Shown here piece by piece: positions 42,428 to 54,830 of a stretch of DNA of 64,000 bases. The DNA lies in the NCBI GenBank assembly GCA_023897205.1, contig JAHWDD010000001.1, forward strand, positions 186,001 to 250,000, written 5' to 3'. The number at the start of each line of letters is the position of its first letter. Position 1 is the stretch's first letter. A program made the translations under genes and the position numbers. The notes beneath the pieces were generated by a model, which had not been told where the DNA came from, searched no databases, and saw nothing but the letters and a program-made list of their open reading frames with translations. This DNA is from Exophiala sp. HKRS030. Its lineage: Eukaryota > Ascomycota > Eurotiomycetes > Chaetothyriales > Herpotrichiellaceae.

Positions 42428-42899
42428 ATGCCCTCCTCGTGTAAAGACATACGTATGTCATTTGTTCCCGACCCCCACCGGTTCTCTTTTTTGAGGAGTC
42501 GTTTCTGACCCGTACGTGCGTGCGTATTTAGGCGCCGCTTTGGCAGCGTGCCTACAAAACTCCGACTGTATCATGGTCGACCGCCACACCCCGGTGGAGT
42601 GCCTGTCCTCCCCCCTCCTCGAGACCTTACCGGAACAGTGTCAGCAACTCAAAAAGGGGTTCAGGGAATGTCGGCGAGGGTTGGTCGACATGAGAAAACG
42701 CTTCCGAGGTAACGCTCCCATCTCGACGAGTTTGGAGAACGAAGGTGGTGGCGGTGGTGGTGGTGGCGGCGGCAGTAAATCGGCGCCCCAGCTGTACGGG
42801 GGTAAACCTGCATTCGACGTCGTCGAGGGCATGAGCAAAGAGTCCAGAGGCGAAGTTCAAGGGTTGGGGTTCGATCCGAGTAAGACGAGGGGGTTGTGA
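42428..42899 (+). CDS. COA5: Cytochrome c oxidase assembly factor COA5/Pet191
   Basis: Two exons, 42428-42452 and 42532-42899 (79-bp intron), give 130 aa. A mitochondrial intermembrane-space protein needed for assembly of complex IV. The twin CX9C motif is complete: Cys5-Cys15 and Cys45-Cys55, with two further cysteines at 21 and 32. Conserved Pet191 blocks are present (SSCKDIR, CLQNSDC, RHTPVECL, CQQLKKGFRECRRG, VDMRKRFRGNAPIS). The first motif is rebuilt only by splicing, which confirms the 25-nt first exon. A run of ten glycines near residues 80-89 sits in the disordered tail. Confidence 0.95.
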
Positions 42900-43728
42900 C
42901 TTTTGTAGGAGTTTACAGGAATCACAAAATACGACAAAGGTAAGAAAAAAAACAGAACCATGCGGAAAGTATACCTACACATGATGGACCCTCCCGAGGT
43001 GTGCATAATTGCTCTTTAAACGACGACGACGACGAGCAAAAACAACATGATACGCAGGAGACAAAAGATGTGCATTGAGGTGCCTTGTCCAATTAGCAGT
43101 GGGGAATGAATGATGCTCGATTGTCTCTCTGAGAATTGTCTGCGTTCCCACCACCAGCGACAAACGACAAGCCGAAGGTTTTGAAGAGACAATCGACAGA
43201 CACCCTCTCTACAAACAAGACAGAACAGGGGGAACATGGCAAACCTGAAAAGGCACACTGCTCTCCGGAGAAGATGACGAGGCTTTCAACTGGGGAACTT
43301 CGAAAAGATCGTGGTCAGGTATAGAACGGATCGGCGAACAGGAGGAAACTGAATCAATTCACCGGTTCAGAACTTTCTCCTTGCGAGCACGAGATACACC
43401 CAGAATATCCAGTCAGACGAAGTGTCAACATTGTTTTGGTTGTGCTGACACGCACGACAATAGGGGAAAAAAGAGAAGCGTGCATGTTCCTGTACATACA
43501 CGCACGTATTGAATGTATCACCACTCTGTCACCAGATATGTATGTACTATAATGTATTACGCGAAAGACAATCAAAAGTCGGCATAATCAAAAGTCCATA
43601 CTTGACCAATGTTGGAATTTTCTGTATCCTTTCTTCTGTTTTTATTGGTGTTCCATAAAATACATTTTCCCACCCCATACCCTTGTTCAAAACCTGGTCA
43701 AACACATCGAATATGTTTCTTGTTTGGC
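42900..43728. other. Convergent intergenic region COA5 / WBP1
   Basis: 829 bp with a short CGA microsatellite near 43020-43034. No gene is supported. Confidence 0.55.
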
Positions 43729-45436
43729 TCATTTCGAGGAGCCCACACTCAACCTCCGTCTCCTCTCGAGTTCCTCCTTGGGAGGTTCACAGTACAACCA
43801 GAGGATTGTAAAACAGACGAATCCGACAATGACACTCCACAGACCCCCGATCCAGGGCCACGCGCCGGAGATGGCCCAAGACCGTGGCCACTCGTCGTGC
43901 GCAAAGTGGCGCACCGTGACCTGGTTCTTTTCTTCAATGGGGGTCAGAAAGGGTCGCTTGTAGTTGACCTTGAAGGCGAAGATGCCGTGCTGGTCGGGTG
44001 TCGTAAAGGTGGTGCTGAACACGGTGCTGTTCGGGGTGGTGGCGGCGGGCGAAAGCGGGATCCGGTGGAAGGGCGAGAGCATCGAAAACTCCAGCTGGAG
44101 ATCGTCGTTTGCCGGGATCGTGAACGGCTCCCAGTGGTCCCGGGTGTACTGGGAAATCTCGATCGAGTATTTCTATTTATTGTTGTGAGGAAATGGTCAG
44201 CAGAGAGCTCCTAAAGCAAACACACCGAAAAGCAATATATACAAACGTACCACATCATTTTTGATCCTGTAAATTTCAGGATTGTAGTCTCCGTATCCCG
44301 TAACCTCGGTGTTATTGGAGGAAGGAGCAGGACATGTGCTGCAAGTACCGGGGGCGGTGATCCTGCTCGAGAAGACCTCCTGGTGTTGCACGCTCAGGAC
44401 CCTCAACACACCCACCTCCTTGAAAGCCCATTCGGTCAATTGCCTCGCAAACTGCTGGTTCACGGTCTTGACGTTCTTGCCAGACGACGACTTCACGGAA
44501 GCGTCGAACCACTTGTCTTGTAGCATTTCCAGCGATCCAAGAACGACGAAGCGAGCAGAGTTCCGAGCCTGCATGGCAGAGACGAGCGACAGCTGTGTGC
44601 CGGTCGCGAACGGCTCTTCCAGACTCTCGGCCGACTCTTTCGGGTTGTACGCGTAAGCGGTCGTGGGTGCTTTCAGGATCGACGCAATCAGAGGACTGGC
44701 ATTGCCCAGCGTCTGTCCCACTGCTCTCGGAACCGCCAATACTCCATCACCACCGAAGAAGTTGACCGCATCAGGTCTCACTGGGCCGGGACGGTCGAGG
44801 AGCAGAACGTCATGCTTCTCCGCCGCGGAGACGGTGTCGTAGTTGAAATGGTCCACGACGACCGAGGTCTTATCGGTAGGGAGGGAGATGTCGAATTCGA
44901 GGAGGAGGGCCGAAATGGCAGAGGGTGTTCCGGATTCGGATGACAACCCAAGGAGAACGTTCCCACCCGCGTTGACGTAGTCGAGGAGGATTTTGGGAGT
45001 CAATGACGGTCCGTAGCCTGTGTTCCGAGGTGAGTAAAAAAATGTATGTATATTTTCATCACGACGTTCATGGTCGACGGATGGGTTTCTTGACCTTTCG
45101 ACTTTGGTGGTGTCAGAAGTACATGCTCATAGGCCAACTGTCCATGTCGGAAGAGCGAAACGTCGTCCTTCCTCGGGGATTCAAACGTCAACTGAAAGTC
45201 GCGGGCTGGTGGGGGCATCGTCAGTGTTCGTCGTCCAAGATTTCGCCAGAACAGTCGGTTCAAACACCTTTGGGGGAAAGAAACATACCTTCCAGATCGG
45301 CCCAGAACTTGGAATAGTGTCCCTTCTGCGCCTCGTCTTCAAGCACAACCAACACTCTATCGCCCACGGCGCTCTTTGCGGAGGCTACACCGACACAGGC
45401 CACCAACAGAAGGGAGAGCGACTTGAAGAACCGCAT
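43729..45436 (-). CDS. WBP1: Oligosaccharyltransferase subunit Wbp1 (OST48)
   Basis: Four exons, 45436-45289, 45205-45095, 45017-44251 and 44172-43729, give 489 aa. Wbp1/OST48 is an essential subunit of the ER oligosaccharyltransferase for N-glycosylation. A signal peptide is visible (FFKSLSLLLVACVGVASA), followed by the lumenal domain (DRVLVVLEDEAQKGHYS, ARDFQLTFESP, PPKSKG-YGPSLTPKILLDYVNAGGN, FFGGDGVLAVPRAVGQTL). One C-terminal membrane segment (WIGGLWSVIVGFVCFTILWLY) and a short basic cytosolic tail follow. Introns of 83, 77 and 78 bp; the second uses an unusual GTCAAG donor, chosen because it joins the conserved PPKSKG and YGPSLTPK. Confidence 0.94.
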
Positions 45437-45948
45437 TTTTCTCGTCGAAAACGACAACGCCAAAGAAAAAAAATAACTTGTGCAAGGACTCTATGGAAGC
45501 ATGATCTCGCAGGCAGGGTGAGGTAGGTAATGTTAACGCAGCAGCGCAGTCTCTCTCCAACTTGTCAAGTAAATCTGTCCACCCCCAAGAGCGGAGTCTG
45601 ACACGCGGATGGACGAAATGCACATATACTCCACCGTTCTACGGTCGGCCATTTTGTCCTATGGGCAAACGAGGCTGAATGTCGCCTGGAAAAGGGGCGA
45701 TCGAAGAAGGTGAATGTGTTCACGGCTCAACGTCCGTAGGGACTACATCGGTTAAAGCATCAAACGAGCTCTGAGAAAGGTCGTTGGTGATGCAATGCGT
45801 CAAAATCGTACGAAACTCAAGCTCATCTATCTTCATGAGTCTATTCCTGCCTCAAATAATGCTCCCGTACGTCCTGGAACAAACGCTCAGTAATGAAGGT
45901 TAAACAGTTACGTTGCTGCTGATGATGCCTGCTACAATCAATACAACC
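45437..45948. other. WBP1 upstream region
   Basis: 512 bp between the WBP1 start and the stop of the next minus-strand gene. Nothing else is seen. Confidence 0.5.
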
Positions 45949-47433
45949 TCATTTCTTCATCGCTTTTTCCGGGTTCTTCTCCAGCAAGAGACACCACTTC
46001 CTCCACTCCCTCGCCGCTTTGCGGAACGTATTTCTCAAATCAATCTTGACCTCCTCCAATTCCCACTGCTCGTCCTCCCAGTTTTTCTCCTCCATGTCCA
46101 TCTCGGTCGCCTTCTCCCCATCTGCCGCTCCGGGACTCACGGCCCGGTGTCTATTTCTCCCTGTGGGCGTCCAGCCGATCGCCTCGAGCACGTCGCTCTC
46201 CGTGGGGCCCGTCCTGTACTCGGGGAACAACTTGCTATCCACCTTGTGACACTCGCTGTCGAGGTACCGCCTCAGGACCTCGATCCTGCCACTGTCTCTG
46301 AATGTGAGTCGCAGTTGGTCCTTTCCACCATTCTGACCCTCGCCGTCGCCACCGTGGCTTCCTCCGTCTGCTGGCGTTGGAGTCGCGGCACTCGAAAGAC
46401 GTTTCGTCACGCTCCTCGCCGTCTTGGCCCCGCGGAAACTGGAGTACGCCCACACCGTGTCGATCTCGCCCAGCCCGCCAAACGGCCAGATGAAGGTGGC
46501 GAGGATGTCGATCCCATACCCGACAGGCATCAAACCTGTGGCGATGATGGTGTCGCGTTGGGCCTTGCTCTTGGTCCGCAGCATCGTATTGACGAATTCC
46601 TCGCGCATCGCCGCCTCACCGAGACCCAGGGTCGGTGGGTATATCATGACCATCTCCTCGACGCCGATGGTCTTGTGAGTCTCGGGTCCCTCGGTGTCGC
46701 TGCGCTCGTCATCCGAATGGGCCGGTGAGACGCGCCCCAGAAAGTCCAGGTTCGACGTGGTCGTCTTGTTCATGGCCCAGTCGATCCCCTTTGTCGCTTT
46801 GGACTTGAGCCCCTTCCACGACGCCGTTTTGGCGGTGCTGGTCTTTGCGGCGCGAACCTCTTCTTGCCATTTTCGTTGGACCTTGTGGAGTTTGGCTTCC
46901 TTGGTGCCTTCGGCGGGTTTCTGGAGCGGGGGTGGCGGAGGCGTGTAGATCATGAAGCGCGAGGGTACAGAGTCCGGCGTCGCGCTGCCGATTTTGGGCT
47001 TGGGGAAGGGCACAAGGTAACCTATGAGCTTGTGCGGGTCCCGGATGTAGTGGATTGGGTTGGAAGGGTCATCGTCCGCTGAGAATGTTTGTTTGATGCG
47101 TTGAGGTGGGGGTTGAAACTGAGGGGCTGCCTGGTACGACTCTTGTCCGGCGTAGTCGGCTGGATTGTATGACGGTGGCGGAGGTTGTTGATACATCTGT
47201 GCTTCAGTTCCAAAGTTGTTGCCATGTCGCTGAGGTAGAGGCGGTGGTGGAGGTTCGTTGATCTGTGGCACCGCCGGATATTGCGCTGATGGGTCTGCGC
47301 CGTACGTCTGAGACATGTCGTTTGGCCGTGGTGGCATAGTCGGAGGTGGAGGGTATTCTCCTGGTTGCTGTACAACTTGCGGTTGTTGGGCGGGATGAGA
47401 TGGAGGTGGAGGATAGTGGTTCTCGTCTGCCAT
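45949..47433 (-). CDS. Conserved-looking hypothetical protein, 494 aa
   Basis: A single exon. The first ~130 residues are Pro/Gln/Tyr-rich (repeated PPPP blocks), probably disordered. A structured region follows from about residue 130 to 310: DPHKLIGYLVPFPKP, RFMIYTPPPPPLQKP, a basic helix KLHKVQRKWQEEVR, VEEMVMIYPPTLGLGE, then IIATGLMPVGYGIDILATFIWPFGGLGEIDTVW, a hydrophobic piece that could be buried or membrane-associated. The C-terminal part is acidic and ends in a helix DLRNTFRKAAREWRKWC. I do not recognise a named family and propose no function. The first ATG is at 47433. Confidence 0.82.
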   Translation of the reverse strand: MADENHYPPPPSHPAQQPQVVQQPGEYPPPPTMPPRPNDMSQTYGADPSAQYPAVPQINEPPPPPLPQRHGNNFGTEAQMYQQPPPPSYNPADYAGQESYQAAPQFQPPPQRIKQTFSADDDPSNPIHYIRDPHKLIGYLVPFPKPKIGSATPDSVPSRFMIYTPPPPPLQKPAEGTKEAKLHKVQRKWQEEVRAAKTSTAKTASWKGLKSKATKGIDWAMNKTTTSNLDFLGRVSPAHSDDERSDTEGPETHKTIGVEEMVMIYPPTLGLGEAAMREEFVNTMLRTKSKAQRDTIIATGLMPVGYGIDILATFIWPFGGLGEIDTVWAYSSFRGAKTARSVTKRLSSAATPTPADGGSHGGDGEGQNGGKDQLRLTFRDSGRIEVLRRYLDSECHKVDSKLFPEYRTGPTESDVLEAIGWTPTGRNRHRAVSPGAADGEKATEMDMEEKNWEDEQWELEEVKIDLRNTFRKAAREWRKWCLLLEKNPEKAMKK

Positions 47434-48380
47434 GATAGAGCTTTGCTGGTTACAACCCAGATAGATCACGATAGTTGATGCAAAGTGAAAGTTGAGGCAG
47501 GTCAGGTATGAGAGCGATGAGTGATAGTGATATACAAGACTGAAAGGGTTTGTTTAGAGTGATGCCTTGGCTTCGTATCGACTAACTCTCAATAAAACAA
47601 GGCGACTTGGAAGGCCCAACTTGGAAACACTGTCTATAATAAGCCACTTGTTGTATACGCGTCGATCAACAAGTATGACGTGGGGGGGACAAGTCGACAA
47701 CGGTGGCTGAGGCCCGGCAGTGCTCGGGAACATCAAACCAGCTCGGCCTGTACTTCACACTTTATGTGCTTCGAGCTTACGATGGCGAGTGAGGCTTAAT
47801 TCTATAGCTTAGTGACTGTGTAGAGTCAATCATGGTGCGATGTTTGATTCATGAGAACAAGAAGCATTGGATCATGAAGCCTATGTTGGGGATCGTGGAT
47901 AGATAGATTGTTATGCGTCGAGAGAGGGAATATATATTTCATAGCACAGTGCGTGAGGTTCGTATCACCCACGCTATCGGAATCATTCGCCACAGCACGG
48001 CAGACAAAATAAATCCTTCCTTTCACATTGGGTGTACACACTCCATTGCTGATTTATCTAGGCCTCCCTCTTCACCTGTAAACATCAAGATTTTCTTTAC
48101 CAGAAGCAAAGCCCATTGACCATCTCCAAGAATGAAATATAGCTAGGTCATCAACTACATGCCACTCATTTAGTTTCATCGCGATGGACTCAAGAATCAA
48201 TACCACCATGAGACAAATTACACTCCGCGTGCCTGCCATGTACTGATCATTATGCATTACCGACGTTCTTTTCAGATGGCATATCCAAAAGGGGGTGCTA
48301 CCGCTCTTTGCACCATACCATTCACCCTCGCTCCCAATCTCTCAACGCTCATGCCTCCGCTCAAACTCGTGATAGAAGTT
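47434..48380. other. Intergenic region
   Basis: 947 bp upstream of the 494-aa gene and downstream of ApsA. Only short ORFs. Confidence 0.5.
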
Positions 48381-51300
48381 CTAAGGCCCAGTTGTCGCCG
48401 CCGTTGGTCTGGTCGGCGTGGCAGCTGCTGTGCCGGGCATGGAACCCGGACCCCCTCGTCTAGCAGAGCCTCGGAAACTCATACTCAGAGATCGATGTCC
48501 GTGGCCATGAGGTGTACCATGTCGATGGCTGTGACTTAGGGTCGAGACGTCATGTTTGCCTAAGCCGCCACGTTAGTCATGCTGCCTATCCAGGACTCAA
48601 TTTTCTGTACGTACCGTCACAGCAAGCCCGGACATTCTCGAGTCCGCCAAAGCCGACTTGTTCCTGTCTCAACATCTCTCTGCGAAGCTCTTCCGCAGAA
48701 TCTTTGCGCCCATCACTCACTACACTGGCATCGTAGATGCTACCAACCTCGGATCGTGCTCCGGAAGGGTGATTGGCTGCCTCACTCATCCTCCGAGACC
48801 TTCCCGTGACAGATCCAATCATGCGCGAGAAACGGCTAACACTACTGGCACGACCCGTGCGTTCCATGTCGGCGTCCTGGGTCTGCTCGACACGACTCTG
48901 TCGAAGGCTTGAATCATTAACAGTACCGTGAGATTGACGCGTGGGACCAGTCGTGGCAACACCGAGGGATGGTCTCTGAGCACCAGAGGCTCGGTTGGTA
49001 CTGGTGCCTCTGGTGGTTCGAGAGTTGTAGCTTGACAGACTCATACGACTGGCACTTGGGGCCAGTGTAGCTCCATATCCGCTGGCATTGACGTTGAATT
49101 CGTCAACATCATCCCGGGTGATTTCCGCGCCGCCAGCTTGATAGCTGCCATCACTAGGATCATCGCCACGAAGTAGCAGGTAATTTAATGCGTTGTACCA
49201 AGTCTCGTGTCTCTGTCCAGTGCTTGCAGTAAATCTCACACGACGGCCAGGAGTGATGACTTCGAGACTCTTTCGATGCAGTCCAGGGGGCATGGGGTTG
49301 TCATCGGATATGACTTTGACGCTTTCGATGAGCACGCTCTTTGCTTTCAGCTCATTCCTACCCGCAGTTTGGGGGTCTTGGTCAGACCAATATAGAGTCT
49401 TAGTATATGGGTGTACCCAGAAGTACCGTCGATGCCTTGTTTCAGACATCTCGGCTCGTCCAGCCTTGCGAGTGTATTTCCACAAAAACTCTCCTATCAT
49501 GGTTTGTGTTATCGCTTGGATGATCCTGGGGTCTGTGCCAAAGCCATGCGCCGACATCTGTCCAGCGGGATGGATGTTGAAGCGCTCGTCTAATTCAGAT
49601 GCAAACGAAGATACAGACGATCGATGTGACAGCTGTGAGGTGACGGTACCTCGCTGTTGACGACCAACGTTAGAGGTGCGTCTGGTAGTGCTGTCACGAG
49701 TAGGAGATCGTACAGATTCTCCTGGGGTGCGTGGGCGCCGCATGGCTGAAGCTGGGAATGCGGGCGGTCCCATGACAGTGGGCGCATGGGCTGGATTGTT
49801 GAGCTCCCGAGTCGGAGAACCGACCCGACTTACGGCTTTAGCAATGGCAGCTTTGTGGTCAGGAGGGAGAGGTGGGTGGCTGTTGGACAAGCGCCGGCTC
49901 AACGAACTCGACGGCCTCTTAGTGGGTGAAGGTAAAGGTACAGCCTGACCAATTTGCATGCCGGGCACGATTGAACTGGGTATATCAACTTCCTGTCGTT
50001 CAAGAGCGTCTCCTGGTGTGAGAGGGCTGAGCGGACCAGTAACAGAATCCTCTTGTTTGTGACCCTCTGGCAACGGCACAGGCAAAGCAAACTTTGTTCG
50101 CAAAGCTTCCTCGATTTGTTGAGCAGTAAGAAGCGTCTGGGAACCTTGGTCTTGGCTAATGGTTGCAGGAGTCTCCGCTTGCTCTCGGCCGTTGTCAGAT
50201 TTGCCAGCGAGTGTATTCTTGACGGGAACACTATTCCCAGAGACATCCTTCAATGGCATGTTTGCTGGCATTTCTGGGACAGCACTTGTTTGTTCGCTTG
50301 TCTCGTCTTCGGCAATCACTGGCGCACGGTCGTTCCTTGTCTTGGACAGGCCTAAGGCCGCTGCGGCGGAAGCAAGGAGTCCTGATGCTGCCACCTTTTC
50401 AGCAGTATGCGGTCTGCTTGGAGAATCTTCTAGTTGGGTGGAAGCCGACACACCAGGCACACGTTTCTTCTGAGGCGTTTGCACTGGTTCAGTGACTTGA
50501 GCGTGAATGTTCGAAATTGTGAGCGGTTCACGCAACGGAGCGGTAAACGTGGCCGTTTTATCAGGCGTCACTGGCTTGGTATCCTGCATTAAGAGACCAG
50601 AGTAGTTGAGGCGTTCGAGGACCAGGGAATGGGAGGCAGATTCAAGGGTTGGCTCCACTTGTTCCGGGCTTTGTGCTTCATCCCAAACGGTCTTGGGAGG
50701 AGTAATGAATGCAGTATTTCTGACAGGGCTTTCTTGCAGCATTCTCTGTGGGGTGTACTGTGTGCCATTATCGATGTGTTTGACGGGCGATACTGGCACA
50801 GTTGGAGGTAGGGGAAATTGGGATGGAATAGGAGATGGCGTTTGCTCCCGGAGCGGAGTATGGGGTGCTTTGACATCGTCCACTGCAACCACACTGCCTT
50901 GCGACTGCGATTGGTTTGGCTCCCAGGGGTCGGTCATAGTGGCAGAGTCGACCATTGCCGCCTTGACAAGACTGACAGGCTCCGATTGCGGTGCTGGCTG
51001 CTTACTGGGGGTGTAGGCCGGGACACCAGGGGTTGACGCTGCTGAAGCAATGCTAGCTCTGCCGGGCGTACCAAAGTTGGAACTATCATCCATACCGCCT
51101 AGCTCTGCAAAAAGACTCCGCTCAGCGCCAGGCACGCTTCGCTCACTACTGACCGTAGCTGGCGAGTCCTGCTGCGCGCCTTCCGAGTACAAGTTTGTAG
51201 GAGTACCGTCCGTGGGAACTCTCGACTGTCTCGCGAATGAAGTCCGGCCGTTTTTGAGCCGGAATTTCTGCGGCTGACTAAAGACTGGCGTTTTGAGTTC

Positions 51301-53136
51301 ATCTTCATCTTCACCAGCCGAAGTAGAAGCGGTGCTCATGTATGACTGCCGGTCACCAGCAGATTTGAAGGCAAGAGATGGCTTATTTGCCCGGGATATA
51401 CCTTTCCGCCGCAATTGAGACGCAGTATCTTCCGTTTCAGTCAAATCATCGGTGCTATCACCAGCAAGACTTTCAGCACCAGTCTGGAAATCTTCGCTCT
51501 CTGTGGCGTGCCGCTCGTCTGCAGTCTCAAACGCGCCTTCGGTCTCATTTGCAGTCTGATACGCGTCGCTCATGTCAGTGCTCCGACTCTCGGCACCAGC
51601 TGGCACAGCTAGATGTCTCTGAGTGTGTGTCCTAGTAGGCGAGTCGACTGTGTTGTCCTCCCAATCATCATCTTCCAGCTCAATATCAGTGCGAGCGCGT
51701 CGACTTCCTCCGAGCATGTCAGGCCGAGCTGGCTTCTTGAAAATATCCGACTTTGTCTTTTGTCGTTTGTTGCCGCTGCCTACAGATACGTCGCCTCGAC
51801 GCTGCTCTAGCTCATCCCTGGCATCTTGTAGCATACGCTTGAGCTCGATCTTTTCTGTCTTTTCCCTGTGGATATTGTTTTTGAGGTTCTGGATCATCCT
51901 ATGAGCATGATGTAACGAGCTGCGAAGGGTCTCCGATTCCAATCCGCCATGTCGTGGGGTTGCTTTTGTAGGAGAAGCAGGGGGCGAATGTTCGGGGGAC
52001 TCAAGGTCTTCAAATTCTTCATCATGAGCTGGACCTGCTGAAGCCTCTGCGTCAGGATGCTGTCCTCGTAGGCGTGCGGCAACTGCCCGCGCGAGCTCAT
52101 GGTTCTGGGCAGTCAACTCATCAACCTTGTTTTGCAATGACGCTCTTTCGCCATCTCCAACGTCGATGCTACGCTTGAGAGTGTGCAACTCGGAATCGTA
52201 AGCTTTCTTTGCCGTGGCGTGTTCATCAGTCAATTTTTCGTGGGCAACCCTAATTTCGTCCATCTCACTCTGAAGTCTGCCCTTCTCCGCTACAGCAGCA
52301 GCGAGACTGACATTCAATCTTTTTTCTCGGTCGGCTGCTTCACGCGACGCCGCAAGCAGCTCATGTGTCTGGGTTTCCAGATTCCAGTTTTCGTCTTTGT
52401 ACTTTTGCTCACTTTCATCCTGTGCCCGGAGGCGCTGAATATACAATTGGGCTTCCTGCTCTAACCGATCTCTCTCAGCATTGGCCTGCTTCAAAAGATC
52501 ATCCCGTTCAGCTACTGCACTCTGTAGGCTTCTCACTTGTGCTAAAAGCGACGTGGAAATATCTGCTGCAAATTGCAAATCGCCGGCCCGATTACTGGGC
52601 TGGTTGCGTTGTCGTCGGCTTGGAGCTGTAACTTTCGTGGGAGATGCAGTCGCCTGGCTCGTAAACGTAGACTGCTCAGCGCCTGGCTTTTCTTCGCCAC
52701 TGACTGCCCTTGACTTGGGCCCCAGTAGAGCTCGCGCGATTTCTTTGCCAACATCGTTGTGCTCTCTTTCTAAGTCGGCGAGTTGTTTCCGCAGTTCGGG
52801 AGATATCTCCGCATCTTCCTGGTGCTCCTCCACCTCGCGCAACTTGTCGTTGAGCTCCGACTGTTGTACTAAGAGCGACTCTCCAAGCTTTTGCGTGTCG
52901 TGCAGCCGGCGTTCTGTCTCGGCAAGATGAGCGATAATGCTTCTTTTGACTTGCGAAGGCGATGTAGCTGCGCCCAAAGTGATCGAGTCCGGATCGACGA
53001 GACTGGAATAGCGGTGAGAATGACTGGATTGCCGAGGATTCTCATCGTCGAGGAAAGGATCAGACAAGTCTCTCACTGACGCGTGAAGACCGCTGTTGAG
53101 GACCTCATCGGTACCAGCTACCACCGCAGCGGCCAT
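48381..53136 (-). CDS. apsA: Nuclear migration / cortical protein ApsA (Num1-like)
   Basis: Two exons, 53136-48615 and 48559-48381 (55-bp intron), give 1566 aa. ApsA/Num1 is a cell-cortex anchor for dynein and mitochondria, controlling nuclear positioning. The N-terminal part (residues ~50-430) is coiled coil with heptads such as HLAETERRLHDTQKLGESL and EQEAQLYIQRLRAQDE. The middle is a long disordered Ser/Thr/Pro region. Near residues 1215-1315 is the Mcp5-type PH domain that binds PI(4,5)P2 (GEFLWKYTRKAGR...RRYFWVHPYTKTLYWSD...ETWYNALNYLL). The last exon continues from RACCDG into a His-rich tail (HSHRHGTPHGHGH). The ATG at 53136 is the first in frame; 67 open codons lie upstream without ATG. 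Confidence 0.92.
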
Positions 53137-54263
53137 GACTGCGGTGATTGCTCTAAGACAAAATGCGCAGTAACGTGTACGGTTCAAGGACGTTTGTTTC
53201 CGTTGGTAGTTATCATATCGCGGCTCGATTGGACAAAATGTACGGTGGTCATGAACTTGAGGAGACTGATTTATAAAATTGAATTGAATGAGAAGCGGCC
53301 GCCCGAGTTCAAGCAGGGTTGTGTTGTCAATCAACACAGAAAAAGGCGGACTCGGTCAGGGAGATTTGCAACGATTGGCTCGCGGCTTGTTGACGCGTTT
53401 GGACCTTGAAAGCTGCCAGCCTGCCAGATTCGGTGTGGGGTCTCACTCCTCGTACCAGCGTCCAGGCGAGGAGTCAGTCAGGTCAGCAATCCCTGAGAAA
53501 CCGGATTCCGCTGCGTAGGATGACACATGTAGGTCGACCAAGCGGCCAAATCAAAATGAGAGTATTTTAAGGATACCTTATCGATGACGATGAATGTGAC
53601 ATACAGGTGCTTTGCGTCCTGGGGTAGAAGAATTACTGAGGAGAGCGATATGCCCGCGTGAGAGGGACAACATTCACTTTGCCCAGCATTACTCGTCCAC
53701 TAAGGCATCTCGCTCAGACAGGGAGTAAGGAGCTCAGTTTCTGCAAGGAGAAATGCCTCCGATCACAGACCATATGTTGTTCCTTGCTATGCACATTACG
53801 TACTGTACCCCAACACTTACGACCTTCTCTTGTTCAACTATCGTAGTCGCTGCAGTCCGTACTTTGTCCTGCTGTGTGCCGTATACCCAAACAGCGGCTG
53901 AAGTACCTAGGGAGTTGAGATGTGGCAAGGTCGTTGGGTGGCCACGTATATTAAGCACAGGTCATTTAAAGAGCTCTTGCAAGGTGATATATGAGCACCT
54001 TTGACTATACAATATGTACCAAATCCAGCCCTTCGAGGGCTCTGTGAAACAAGCCTGCCATAATTATAAAGCTTCCACAATCATTGTGGAGTGGTGCTAC
54101 ATGAGACATCCGGAAGACACCAGTCCATTGAAACCCATATCTAGTGAGGTTATAGTCAATGTCCCGTCATTCCAAGTTAATTTAATTCAAGAAGCCAACT
54201 TGTCGCCATTGAAAAATCTCGCGTCGTTCAGCTGCCATCGGCGTGGGTAAGACTTATGAGTGA
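53137..54263. other. ApsA upstream region
   Basis: 1.1 kb with no supported gene, between the ApsA start and the stop of the membrane-protein gene. Confidence 0.5.
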
Positions 54264-54830
54264 TCATGACCATCGTCTATCGGACGATTCTTTTTCTTTC
54301 AATCCACCTATCCTCTCAAGGTCGAGCGACTGGAAGCGGGTGGCATCTTCGCGCTGATAAGGTGGAAGATTTTCCTGGGCTACAGGTTCCATGCCGACAC
54401 TGCCAGAATCGGTAATGTGAACAACAACGACGCGGCCTTTTCGCGTAGAATCTGGATTGCCCTCTTCGTCAGGGAAGGTAATGTGAATCTCCGGCACATC
54501 TGATGCTGAAGTAGGTGAAGAGTTGTGGATGAGGTTCATCTTTTCATCGTAGACAAAGATTGATTCGTTCTTGCCCGTGTTGAAGTTGCTGACTGACGGA
54601 GAACGATGGTGCGAGGCTTGCTGATGATAAGTCGGCAGCATACCCTGTTTCTTGACGAGTCGTTTACGGCGTATGAAGAACAAAGCCAGCGAGCATAGCG
54701 ATGCTAGCAAGAGGAGTGTAAAGAAGACGAAGAGAAGGTGCCCCATAGTGGCGGAAGACGGTCGGTCGTCGTCGAACGCATCTGAAGAATCGCGACGAAC
54801 ATGAATATTGGAGGACTGTGTTGAATCCAT
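54264..54830 (-). CDS. Single-pass membrane protein, 188 aa
   Basis: A single exon. A short hydrophilic N-terminus (~28 residues) is followed by one strong transmembrane helix near residues 30-52 (GHLLFVFFTLLLLASLCSLALFF). The basic stop-transfer IRRKRLVKK comes next, then a polar tail of about 125 residues. The positive residues after the helix suggest N-out/C-in. There is no signal peptide or recognised domain. The tail contains LPPYQRED, a possible PY-type ubiquitin-ligase site (weak). Function unknown. Confidence 0.75.
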   Translation of the reverse strand: MDSTQSSNIHVRRDSSDAFDDDRPSSATMGHLLFVFFTLLLLASLCSLALFFIRRKRLVKKQGMLPTYHQQASHHRSPSVSNFNTGKNESIFVYDEKMNLIHNSSPTSASDVPEIHITFPDEEGNPDSTRKGRVVVVHITDSGSVGMEPVAQENLPPYQREDATRFQSLDLERIGGLKEKESSDRRWS

